DNA from: JBFGSX01 sp041581335
GTDB lineage: Archaea > Thermoplasmatota > E2 > JACPAO01 > JAHFTW01
DNA: 5,098 bases
Assembly (NCBI GenBank): GCA_041581335.1
Contig: JBFIDG010000147.1
Location: 1-5,098, forward strand
Direction of reading: 5' to 3'
How positions within the stretch are numbered: the stretch's first letter is position 1; every line of letters starts with the position of its first letter. The position numbers and the translations under genes were made by a program. Below, one piece after another: positions 1 to 5,098 of this stretch. Below the pieces are notes generated by a model, which saw only the letters and a list, made by a program, of their open reading frames with translations, did not search any database and was not told where the DNA came from.

Positions 1-180
1 GCCGTGATCTTCGCAGAGGACGTCATCGTCTGGCAACAACAGGCCGCCGGCGACGCGCCGGACACCGGCACGCGCAGCGGCGACGGCAACGCCGAAGTGG
101 CACCCAGTGTCGACGTCCCCGGACTGCCGCTGCTGCTGGTGCTCGGTGCCATCGCCATCGCCCTGCGTCGCCAACGCTGA
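1..180 (+). CDS. C-terminal end of a membrane-anchored surface protein (partial)
   Basis: This frame is open from the first base and ends at TGA 178-180, giving the last 59 residues of a protein whose start lies outside the window. After an Asp/Gly/Ala-rich, linker-like stretch (about residues 17-37) comes a V-P-G-L-P motif (39-43), a hydrophobic run rich in Leu, Ala and Ile (about 43-55), and a short basic tail R-R-Q-R (56-59). That order of Pro-Gly motif, single membrane helix and Arg cluster at the extreme C-terminus is the layout of archaeal surface-protein sorting or anchor signals of the PGF-CTERM kind. I infer that the body of the protein lies outside the cell, held by this tail or processed by an archaeosortase. 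The motif is PGL rather than PGF, so it may be a plain membrane anchor. Function of the body is unknown. The next gene starts 25 bases downstream on the same strand. Confidence 0.72.
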   Translation, partial: AVIFAEDVIVWQQQAAGDAPDTGTRSGDGNAEVAPSVDVPGLPLLLVLGAIAIALRRQR

Positions 181-204
181 AAACCCAGGCCACGTGCAGC
201 GCCT

Positions 205-1215
205 GTGTACGGCATCCTCCTGCAAGGCGACCACGCCACGTTGCCGGATGCCGAACTGCAGGCGCTGCTCGCGGTCCATGGCGGCGCGGTCGTCGCTTCG
301 CCGACGGAGCGCGTCCGCCTTGTCGATGAGCCCGCGGGCCTTGAGCACCACGTGCAAGCCTGGGGCTGGGGTGAGCACTGGGGCGATGCGCCTTGCACGG
401 AGGACGGCATCCAAGAGCTCGCGGCGCTGGTGGCCCGCCGGGCCGACGGCCGCGGGTCCGCCGCCGTCGTCAGCCAGCGCTACGGCCAAGGCAAGACCGC
501 GCTGAGCGTGGCCACCGAACGCCGGCTTGGGGCGGCGCTCGCCGACGCAGGCCATAGCATCGACCTCGCCGCGCCCGACGTCACGATCTACGCCTGGCTC
601 GGAGACGGCCGCATCCACGCAGGTCGCCTCATGGGCGCCCGCAGGGAAGGCCACCAAGACCGCGTCACCGAACGGCGCGCACATTTCAGTCCTGTGGGCC
701 TGCATCCGCGCCGGGCCGGCAGCCTCGTCCACCTGGCCCGGGTCCCGCCCGGGGGCCGCATCATCGACCCGTTCTGCGGCACCGGCGGCATCGTGCTGGA
801 AGCTGCCCTCATGGGCTACGATGTCCTGGCCAGCGACCTGGACCCCTTGATGGTCCAAGGGACGCTCACCACGCTCACAGACGCTGCGCCGGAGCCCTTG
901 GACGCCGACGTCTTCCAGGCGGACATCGGCGCCGTTCCGGGCCTCGTGGAGGGCATCCAAGGCATCGTCACCGACCTACCCTACGGCGGCGCCAGCAGCA
1001 CCCACGACGAAGGCATCGCCGAGCTCTACGTCCGTGCTCTCGAGGCGTTCAAGACCATGCTGCCCCCCGGTGGCTACGCGGTGGTCGGCCACGCCCAGCC
1101 GGAACTGCTCGACCCGGAGCCGCGGGGGCTCCGATTGGTGGAGCGCCACAGTGAGTTCGTGCACCGCAGCCTGACCCGCCATTACGCGGTCTACCAGCGC
1201 CTTCGCGCCGGTTAA
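205..1215 (+). CDS. trmG10: tRNA (guanine(10)-N2)-dimethyltransferase, Trm-G10 family
   Basis: An S-adenosylmethionine-dependent enzyme that methylates N2 of guanosine 10 in tRNA. It has 336 residues, normal for the archaeal family. The N-terminal half (about 30-145) fits a THUMP RNA-binding domain, ending in a D-L-A-A-P-D-V stretch (120-126). A linker near 160-180 (H-F-S-P-V-G-L then L-V-H-L-A-R-V) precedes the Rossmann methyltransferase. That domain shows SAM motif I DPFCGTGG (188-195), the acidic SDLD motif (210-213), catalytic motif IV TDLPYG (256-261) and the family-typical end HRSLTRHYAVY (320-330). The usual motif IV in this family is DPPYG; here the first Pro is Leu. The GTG start is chosen because an in-frame TGA at 178-180 closes the frame just upstream and no other start codon lies between. 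No clear Shine-Dalgarno is seen. It heads a tRNA-maturation gene run with RNase Z. The family assignment is firm; mono- versus dimethylation cannot be told. Confidence 0.93.
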   Translation: MYGILLQGDHATLPDAELQALLAVHGGAVVASPTERVRLVDEPAGLEHHVQAWGWGEHWGDAPCTEDGIQELAALVARRADGRGSAAVVSQRYGQGKTALSVATERRLGAALADAGHSIDLAAPDVTIYAWLGDGRIHAGRLMGARREGHQDRVTERRAHFSPVGLHPRRAGSLVHLARVPPGGRIIDPFCGTGGIVLEAALMGYDVLASDLDPLMVQGTLTTLTDAAPEPLDADVFQADIGAVPGLVEGIQGIVTDLPYGGASSTHDEGIAELYVRALEAFKTMLPPGGYAVVGHAQPELLDPEPRGLRLVERHSEFVHRSLTRHYAVYQRLRAG

Positions 1216-1217
1216 AA
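1212..1217 (+). promoter_or_regulatory. possible TATA element before RNase Z
   Basis: TTAAAA overlaps the stop codon of the tRNA methyltransferase gene and is one of the longest A/T-only runs in the window. It sits about 28 bases before ATG 1243 and 40 before ATG 1255, so it could give RNase Z its own promoter. It is weak evidence because the TAA stop contributes half of the run. Confidence 0.2.
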
Positions 1218-1245
1218 GGCGCCAAGGGGTCGAGCGCTCCTGATG

Positions 1246-1249
1246 GGTG
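1246..1249 (+). promoter_or_regulatory. probable Shine-Dalgarno for RNase Z
   Basis: GGTG ends five bases before ATG 1255. It is a short match but decides between the two in-frame ATGs at 1243 and 1255. If the start were 1243, this element would lie inside the coding region. Confidence 0.35.
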
Positions 1250-1254
1250 CGAAC

Positions 1255-2163
1255 ATGAGCATCACGTTCCTGGGCACCGGCGCCTCTTGGCCGACGGCAC
1301 AGCGCGGGCTCAGCTGCATCGCCCTCAAGCGCGGCGGCGAGATCATCCTCTTCGACTGCGGCGAGGGCACCCAACGCCAACTTCAGCACAGTGAACTGAG
1401 CTACCAACAGGTCAGTCAGATCTGGCTCACCCACTACCACGGCGACCACTGCTTCGGCGTCCCCGGCCTCGTCAAGACCATGGCGTTGAACGAGCGCGAC
1501 CGCCCCCTCACCATCTATGGCCCCAAAGGCTTGAAGCGGATGGTCGACGCTTGGAGACAAATGGGCGGCTGGACCCGTGGCTTCCCGATCACGGTGCAGG
1601 AGATCGCTCCCGGCGACGTCATCGAGCAGGATGGCTACGCCATGCACGTCTACCAGGGGGACCATTCCGTCTCCAATGTCTGCCTGGCGCTCCAGGAGCC
1701 AGACCGGCCAGGGCGCTTTGATAAACCCAAGGCGCTGGCCATGGGCATTCCCGAAGGTCCTATGTTCGGGCGCTTACAGAAGGGTATGAGCGTGACACTC
1801 GCAGACGGGAGAGAGATCTCTCCAGACGAGGTGCTCGGCCCCTCCCGTAAGGGCCGCCGCGTCGCCTACAGCGGCGACACCCAGCCGTGCCTGGGCGTCA
1901 TGGAGGCAGCCAAGGACGCGGACGTCTTCATCTGTGAGGCCAGTTTCACCGCAGACCTGCGCGACCGCGCCCGAGAGGTCAAACACATGTGCGCCGACGA
2001 AGCGGCAGGCATCGCGGTCAAAGCGGGCTCCAAGAACCTCGTGCTCACCCACATCAGCCCCCGCTACAAGGACCCGGAGGAGGTCCGGGTGGAGGCGGCG
2101 GCCATCGTGCCTGACGTCATCGTGGCCAAGGACCTCATGACCATCGAGGTGCCGCTGGCATGA
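1255..2163 (+). CDS. rnz: ribonuclease Z (tRNA 3'-end processing endonuclease)
   Basis: A metallo-beta-lactamase-fold zinc endonuclease that cuts the 3' trailer from pre-tRNA so that CCA can be added. From ATG 1255 it has 302 residues, typical of the short RNase Z. It begins with the family signature FLGTGAS (5-11) and FDCGEGTQ (33-40). Metal ligands visible are H60, H62, D64 and H65 (HYHGDH), H137 (GDHSV), D208 (SGDT), H244 (KHM) and H266 (LTHIS). Residues about 146-202 match the exosite arm that grips the tRNA elbow, with the Gly-Pro turn at G168-P169 and the KGRRVAYSGDT exit. An in-frame ATG at 1243 would add four residues (MGAN). I prefer 1255 because homologues start directly at this strand and GGTG at 1246-1249 is well spaced for it; 1243 remains possible if the transcript is leaderless. 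Its last bases overlap the start of the zinc-ribbon gene. Confidence 0.96.
   Translation: MSITFLGTGASWPTAQRGLSCIALKRGGEIILFDCGEGTQRQLQHSELSYQQVSQIWLTHYHGDHCFGVPGLVKTMALNERDRPLTIYGPKGLKRMVDAWRQMGGWTRGFPITVQEIAPGDVIEQDGYAMHVYQGDHSVSNVCLALQEPDRPGRFDKPKALAMGIPEGPMFGRLQKGMSVTLADGREISPDEVLGPSRKGRRVAYSGDTQPCLGVMEAAKDADVFICEASFTADLRDRAREVKHMCADEAAGIAVKAGSKNLVLTHISPRYKDPEEVRVEAAAIVPDVIVAKDLMTIEVPLA
2146..2151 (+). promoter_or_regulatory. Shine-Dalgarno site for the zinc-ribbon gene, inside the RNase Z coding region
   Basis: GAGGTG is a six-base match to the archaeal anti-Shine-Dalgarno complement (GGAGGTGATC), eight bases before ATG 2160. It supports 2160 over the internal ATG 2202 and, with the ATGA overlap, coupling to RNase Z translation. 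Confidence 0.6.
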
Positions 2164-2609
2164 AGTGGATGCCTGGGGCCCGCACCCAGGCATTCCCAGC
2201 CATGCGGCTTCTGTCCCTGTTCGGACTCGCGGCTGTCGACGACGTCGACAAACAACTCGAAGAAGCGCAGCGCAAGCTGCGCGAGGCCATCAAGAGCGCC
2301 CACCCGGAGCCGGCCAAGAAGACCTCCAAGGTCGGCCAGACGGTGGACAAGTACTTCGGCGACAAGCTGCCCCCCGTCTGCGAGCGGCTTGGTTGTTACT
2401 TGACAGACGACGGCAAGCGCTTCTACTGCGTCAATGCCAGTTGCCAGAAGCACCGAAAGCGCGCCACCAAGCACACGAAGGTGCGCAAGAAGAGCGCCGC
2501 GCATCCCATCTATTTCCGCTGCCCCAAGTGCGACAGCAGCCACGTGGACCTGTTGATGTTCACCGACCAGTATGTGTGCCGCCGCTGCGACCACAAATGG
2601 GCGCGCTAA
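2160..2609 (+). CDS. uncharacterised small zinc-ribbon protein coupled to RNase Z
   Basis: I do not recognise a named family. The protein is 149 residues, with a predicted charged helix or short coiled coil (about 27-48, D-D-V-D-K-Q-L-E-E-A-Q pattern) and eight cysteines. The first four, C74, C79, C90 and C95, are spaced like an irregular zinc-binding knuckle pair. A strongly basic segment follows (97-111, many Lys, Arg and His). The last four, C121, C124, C140 and C143 (CPKC and CRRC, 15 residues between), form a textbook zinc ribbon ending in DHKWAR, reminiscent of TFIIS- or transcription-type ribbons. Nucleic-acid binding is inferred. The start ATG 2160 overlaps the RNase Z stop as ATGA, and GAGGTG at 2146-2151 gives a good Shine-Dalgarno, so translational coupling is likely. 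An alternative ATG at 2202 would remove 14 residues that look unconserved. Co-expression with RNase Z suggests an RNA-related job. Confidence 0.82.
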   Translation: MKWMPGARTQAFPAMRLLSLFGLAAVDDVDKQLEEAQRKLREAIKSAHPEPAKKTSKVGQTVDKYFGDKLPPVCERLGCYLTDDGKRFYCVNASCQKHRKRATKHTKVRKKSAAHPIYFRCPKCDSSHVDLLMFTDQYVCRRCDHKWAR

Positions 2610-3013
2610 GTCGGCCCAACGATCTCGCCATCGGCGGTCTCGGGACACAACCACCAAGCCAAGGCCTCCGCGTCGGCGAACTTGTCTCCGTCGTCCAGGG
2701 TGACCGTCCAGGCCAGATCGCCCAAAGGATGAGGGGCAGCTGGCAAGGAGACCTTGCCCGCGAAGGCGGCCTGCTTGCTCGTGATGAAGCGCAGCCGGCG
2801 GCCTTCGCAGCCCCCAAGCAGCGCGCCCCGGAACGTGTCGATGATGCGCAGTTCCCAGATACGCTGTCGCAGCATCTCCAGGCTGTCACCCACCGCCGTG
2901 ACACGTCCATCGGCCTCCGTGGCCTCGGCGCCTTCTAAAAAGCGCGTGACCGCCTTGGTGACCTTTTCGAGGTCCTCCGTGGGCAGCAATGGGGTCCGCA
3001 CTTCGACGCGCAC
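2606..3013 (-). CDS. UPF0201 family archaeal RNA-binding protein (PF01877, L5-like fold)
   Basis: From GTG 3013 this is 135 residues, the usual size of the archaeal UPF0201 / COG1931 family. It begins RVEVRTPLLPTEDLEKV, the family's opening strand with PTED at 11-14. The other hallmarks follow in order: a helix with LRIIDTFRGALL (55-66), the KQAAFAGKVS block (80-89), the phrase PLGD before the next strand, and WWLCPETADGEIV (120-132). Family structures resemble ribosomal protein L5 and suggest RNA binding; the cellular role is not established. The frame stays open far upstream, across the start of the deaminase gene, but that extension is non-homologous. ATG 3064 would add 17 residues (MRVALRC...), whereas GTG 3013 starts exactly at the family boundary and has GGTG at 3022-3025 at good spacing. 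The stop TAG interlocks with the zinc-ribbon stop. Codon 26 is TTA (Leu), unusual in this G+C-rich DNA. Confidence 0.9.
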   Translation of the reverse strand: MRVEVRTPLLPTEDLEKVTKAVTRFLEGAEATEADGRVTAVGDSLEMLRQRIWELRIIDTFRGALLGGCEGRRLRFITSKQAAFAGKVSLPAAPHPLGDLAWTVTLDDGDKFADAEALAWWLCPETADGEIVGPT

Positions 3014-3020
3014 AAGACGG

Positions 3021-3026
3021 CCACCA
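3021..3026 (-). promoter_or_regulatory. probable Shine-Dalgarno for UPF0201
   Basis: On the minus strand TGGTGG, containing the GGTG core at 3025-3022, lies eight bases before GTG 3013. It supports the short, family-consistent start over ATG 3064. Confidence 0.35.
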
Positions 3027-3034
3027 CGACCCCT

Positions 3035-3041
3035 GATAATA
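3035..3041. promoter_or_regulatory. candidate archaeal TATA element in the divergent UPF0201/deaminase gap
   Basis: GATAATA (minus strand TATTATC) contains a six-base A/T run in otherwise G+C-rich DNA. Its centre is 25 bases upstream of GTG 3013 on the minus strand, the spacing expected from an archaeal TATA box to a transcription start, so UPF0201 might be transcribed with almost no leader. On the plus strand it lies about 51 bases before the deaminase ATG, which would give a leader of about 25 bases. No clear BRE element is visible. Confidence 0.35.
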
Positions 3042-3088
3042 CGGCACCGTAGGGCAACCCTCATGCACACGGGTCGTCTGGCACAGGT

Positions 3089-3931
3089 ATGGACGACCGC
3101 CCCACCGTCGACCAATACTTCGTGGACATGACCCACCTCGTCAAGAGCCGCGGCACTTGTCCGCGTCGTCAGGTCGGGGCCGTCGTCGTCAAGGACAAGC
3201 GGGTCCTGACGACGGGCTACAATGGGGCGCCCCGTGGCTTCCCGCATCCCTGTGACACGGGTTGCATCCGGGACGAACTGAAGATACCCAGCGGCATGAT
3301 GGCAGACGTCTGCCCGTGCCTGCACGCGGAACAGAACGCCATCCTGCAAGCGGCCACCACCGGCGTCAGCATCGAAGGCAGCGACATCTACTGCACCACG
3401 CAGCCCTGCACCCAATGCAGCCGCATGATCGCCAACTGCGGCATCAAGCGCGTCATCTTCGAGCAAGAGTATGCAGACCCCATGAGCATCGGTCTCCTGG
3501 TCACCGCCGGCGTGGAGCTATGGAAATGGGACGCCGAGGCGCGCGTCGCCCACCGCTACGGCCAATCCAACACCTTCGAACAGGCCCAGGACGCGCTACG
3601 CAAGAAGTGGGCCTCCGGCGCGTTCGGCCCGATCGAGACCAAGCAGCACGTCGTCGAAGAGCTGCAGGATGCCCTCCACATCAAGGGCATCAGCGGTGTC
3701 AAGACCATCAAGGCCACGAACGGCGCGGCCAAGAAGAACGGCCAGGCCGCCCCGGCCAAGGCCACGCCGCCGAACCCGCCGACCGCCCACGACGACGCCG
3801 AGGAGAGCCACAAGGGCGCCATCCGCGACCTTGCCAACGACCCGGATAGGGAACGCAAGATCCGTGAGCTCATGGCGACCCGCAAGGAGCGCCTCCAGAA
3901 AGCCCTGGAAGAGACCGGCGGCAAGGCCTAG
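3089..3931 (+). CDS. dCMP deaminase (ComEB/COG2131 type) with a long C-terminal extension
   Basis: A cytosolic zinc deaminase converting dCMP to dUMP, the substrate of thymidylate synthase. The catalytic domain spans about residues 7-148. It has GYNGAPRGFPHPC (43-55), a Cys-rich region with IRDELKIPSG (60-69), the proton-shuttle and zinc motif HAEQNAI (H79, E81), and PCTQC (C107, C110), all key residues intact. The family is usually about 150-180 residues; this protein has 280. The extra part contains a segment that looks foldable (about 155-210, with FGPIETKQHVVEELQDAL), a low-complexity Ala/Lys/Pro/Asn linker (about 211-233) and a highly charged helical tail (about 240-277). I see no frameshift or internal stop, and codon use stays similar throughout. 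The function of the extension is unknown. ATG 3089 opens directly into the domain; no convincing Shine-Dalgarno precedes it. The gene is divergent from UPF0201 and its stop interlocks with the downstream lipoprotein gene. Confidence 0.93.
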   Translation: MDDRPTVDQYFVDMTHLVKSRGTCPRRQVGAVVVKDKRVLTTGYNGAPRGFPHPCDTGCIRDELKIPSGMMADVCPCLHAEQNAILQAATTGVSIEGSDIYCTTQPCTQCSRMIANCGIKRVIFEQEYADPMSIGLLVTAGVELWKWDAEARVAHRYGQSNTFEQAQDALRKKWASGAFGPIETKQHVVEELQDALHIKGISGVKTIKATNGAAKKNGQAAPAKATPPNPPTAHDDAEESHKGAIRDLANDPDRERKIRELMATRKERLQKALEETGGKA

Positions 3932-4497
3932 GCGACGGCTTCCACTTTGAAGCGCAATTCCCCGCGGAAGATCGACGGCGGCACCAGGCCGTCGCCTGTG
4001 TCCGTGTCAAGGCAGGCCCACAAGGAGACGCCGTCCCCCCACGAGGTCGCCGGGTCCTCGTAATCCGCAGGCCAGACCCGGATCAGCATCTCCTCGCCGG
4101 CCCCAAAGGGCGCGGTCTCCGTGAACCTGTCCGCGCTCGGGGCGCGGTGCGCCACGCGCAAGGCGTCCCGTAGGTAACTGGTCGCATCCCAATCCAGCTG
4201 GATGGCCAGATGCTTCGTCCCGTTCGGGACCCGTGCCATGCCCAGGGGCTGGTTGGTGAAGTACACCTCGTTGCCGCCGTCCCACACACAGGGGTGGGCG
4301 ACGGCCTGCGCGACCTGCGCGTATGCGTCCAGTGGCGATCCCGTGTCGTGCCATTGGACGGCGCCCTCGAGGATGGTCTGGCGGGTCCAGTCCACGGCTT
4401 CGTCGGCATCCAGGATGGGCTCCATTTCGGGTGCTACTGCGGGGGATGGCTGGGAACAACCTGCAAGGAGCACCAGCAGGACGGGGATGAGGCGCAT
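3928..4497 (-). CDS. putative lipoprotein of unknown function
   Basis: The 189-residue product begins with a short signal peptide: Arg at position 2, a hydrophobic core (4-12) and a lipobox LLAGC (10-14), so C14 is the predicted lipidated residue. A Ser/Pro/Ala-rich spacer (15-27) follows, as in exported lipoproteins. The mature domain is rich in Trp and Asp and has two further cysteines, C70 and C162, which could pair as a disulfide outside the cell. I recognise no family. Stretches such as N-E-V-Y-F (76-80) and L-R-F-K-V-E (181-186) suggest beta strands, perhaps a small extracellular beta-rich domain. ATG 4497 is set by the signal peptide; no Shine-Dalgarno is obvious. It lies 24 bases after the UPF0200 gene on the same strand and is probably transcribed with it. 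Its stop interlocks with that of the deaminase gene. Confidence 0.8.
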   Translation of the reverse strand: MRLIPVLLVLLAGCSQPSPAVAPEMEPILDADEAVDWTRQTILEGAVQWHDTGSPLDAYAQVAQAVAHPCVWDGGNEVYFTNQPLGMARVPNGTKHLAIQLDWDATSYLRDALRVAHRAPSADRFTETAPFGAGEEMLIRVWPADYEDPATSWGDGVSLWACLDTDTGDGLVPPSIFRGELRFKVEAVA

Positions 4498-4521
4498 AGG
4501 GCCGGAGCCGCGTCCGGGGAC

Positions 4522-5088
4522 TTATGCCTTCGCGCCCAGCAGTTCGTCGAGCATGGCGCCGACGCGGCCCCGGAACACGTCCAGGGTCTCGTCGTTGACG
4601 ATCATTTCGTCCGCCAAGGCGATGGTGCGGGCGATGCCCCACGCCATCTCGCGCTCGTCACGGGCCTTGTGGCCGGTGTCTGCGTCGGATCCGGTGGGGT
4701 CGTCGTCGCGGGCGCGGCGGGTCAGGCGGTCGAAGCGATGGCGGGCGTCGGTGTGGATGGCCACCAGGACGAATTCGTCGCCCAGTTCGCGGCGGAACAC
4801 CTCGACCTCGTGGTTGCTGCGGACGCCGTCGATCAGGACGATGTCGTTGGCGTCCAGGGTGCGGACCCGTTCGATGGTGCGCAGGGCCCACACATCGGGG
4901 CCTTCAGACTCGCGCATGGCGTTGGCGACCTTGCCGACGTTGGCCGAATCGCGGGGGAGGCCTTGGCGGTCCACTTCTTCCCAGATCATGTCGCCCATGC
5001 GGACGACGGGGTAGCCGCGCGCCGTGGCGACCTGCATCGCTTCAGACTTGCCACTGCCGGGCATGCCCGTGACACCGATGACCTTCAC
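4522..5088 (-). CDS. UPF0200 family P-loop NTPase (nucleotide or CoA kinase-like)
   Basis: The 188-residue product is a complete member of the archaeal UPF0200 family, P-loop proteins related to dephospho-CoA and nucleoside monophosphate kinases. The Walker A loop is GMPGSGKS (8-15), directly after the first strand KVIGVT. Next come the GD pair (32-33), the R-D-S-A-N-V-G region (46-52), the strand and motif IVLIDGVRS (83-91), an Arg-rich lid with R-A-R-D-D-D (125-130), and the family-typical REMAWGIARTIALADEMIVND block (146-166), which places the final Asn on a strand. The physiological substrate of this family is not known to me; a kinase role in cofactor or nucleotide metabolism is an inference. 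The start is GTG 5088, chosen because homologues begin MKVIG. Only ten bases upstream are visible, so promoter and Shine-Dalgarno cannot be judged. It probably leads a two-gene transcript with the lipoprotein. Confidence 0.92.
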   Translation of the reverse strand: MKVIGVTGMPGSGKSEAMQVATARGYPVVRMGDMIWEEVDRQGLPRDSANVGKVANAMRESEGPDVWALRTIERVRTLDANDIVLIDGVRSNHEVEVFRRELGDEFVLVAIHTDARHRFDRLTRRARDDDPTGSDADTGHKARDEREMAWGIARTIALADEMIVNDETLDVFRGRVGAMLDELLGAKA

Positions 5089-5098
5089 AGGCGGGCCA

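Noticed and set aside
1232..1239. GAGCGCTC palindrome between Trm-G10 and RNase Z as operator or terminator stem
   Set aside because: Only eight bases, no loop and no following T tract; expected by chance in G+C-rich DNA.
976..1665. 229-codon open frame on the minus strand opposite Trm-G10 and RNase Z
   Set aside because: Both plus-strand genes are highly conserved families, and the antisense product has no recognisable motif.
2235..2250. Near-palindrome of two GTCGAC hexamers separated by GAC
   Set aside because: It encodes V-D-D-V-D within the predicted helix of the zinc-ribbon protein and the centre is not symmetric; ordinary coding sequence.
2165..2938. 257-codon plus-strand frame overlapping the zinc-ribbon gene and UPF0201
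   Set aside because: Arg/Gln/Pro-rich product without motifs; the two overlapping genes carry zinc ligands and family signatures.
2936..2941. A/T run (TTTTTA on the minus strand) inside UPF0201 as a slippery frameshift site
   Set aside because: It does not fit the X-XXY-YYZ heptamer, and the zero frame continues through conserved family blocks, so no frameshift is needed.
3014..3466. N-terminal extension of the UPF0201 reading frame up to ATG 3466
   Set aside because: It runs antisense through the conserved dCMP deaminase domain, while UPF0201 homology starts exactly at GTG 3013. Long open frames opposite genes are expected in G+C-rich DNA.
4202..5014. 270-codon plus-strand frame opposite the lipoprotein and UPF0200 genes
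   Set aside because: Its product is Ser/Arg/Thr-rich low complexity, typical of a shadow frame, while the minus strand encodes a clean lipobox and a complete UPF0200 protein.

Overview
The window is a gene-dense, G+C-rich (roughly two thirds by eye) piece of an archaeal chromosome. The evidence is the gene set. It holds a Trm-G10 type THUMP tRNA methyltransferase, an RNase Z, a UPF0201 RNA-binding protein and a UPF0200 P-loop kinase-like protein; the UPF families are essentially archaeal. The first gene ends in an archaeal-type C-terminal 'PG + membrane helix + Arg-rich tail' anchor. A euryarchaeal or Thermoplasmatota-like (possibly marine) origin is my best guess, at low confidence. The sequence contains no rRNA or other marker that fixes the lineage.

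Layout, left to right. (1) 1-180, plus: the last 59 codons of a surface protein with a C-terminal anchor. (2) 205-2609, plus: a tRNA-maturation run of the tRNA guanosine-10 methyltransferase, RNase Z (tRNA 3'-end endonuclease) and a small uncharacterised zinc-ribbon protein. The zinc-ribbon gene is translationally coupled to RNase Z by an ATGA overlap with a good Shine-Dalgarno inside the RNase Z end. (3) 2606-3013, minus: UPF0201 RNA-binding protein, convergent with the zinc-ribbon gene. (4) 3014-3088: a short divergent control region holding one of the few A/T-only hexamers of the window. (5) 3089-3931, plus: dCMP deaminase with an unusual C-terminal extension of about 130 residues. (6) 3928-5088, minus: UPF0200 P-loop protein followed by a small unknown lipoprotein, probably one transcript.

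Four of the first five complete genes act, or probably act, on RNA: Trm-G10, RNase Z, the zinc-ribbon protein and UPF0201. The deaminase feeds dUMP into thymidylate synthesis. Intergenic space is minimal. Both convergent gene pairs overlap by exactly four bases through interlocked stop codons. No stretch over 300 bases lacks a gene. I found no tRNA or rRNA gene, CRISPR array, insertion sequence or evident pseudogene. The window looks mainly like core archaeal chromosome. The most novel items are the deaminase extension, the zinc-ribbon partner of RNase Z, and the unknown lipoprotein next to UPF0200.
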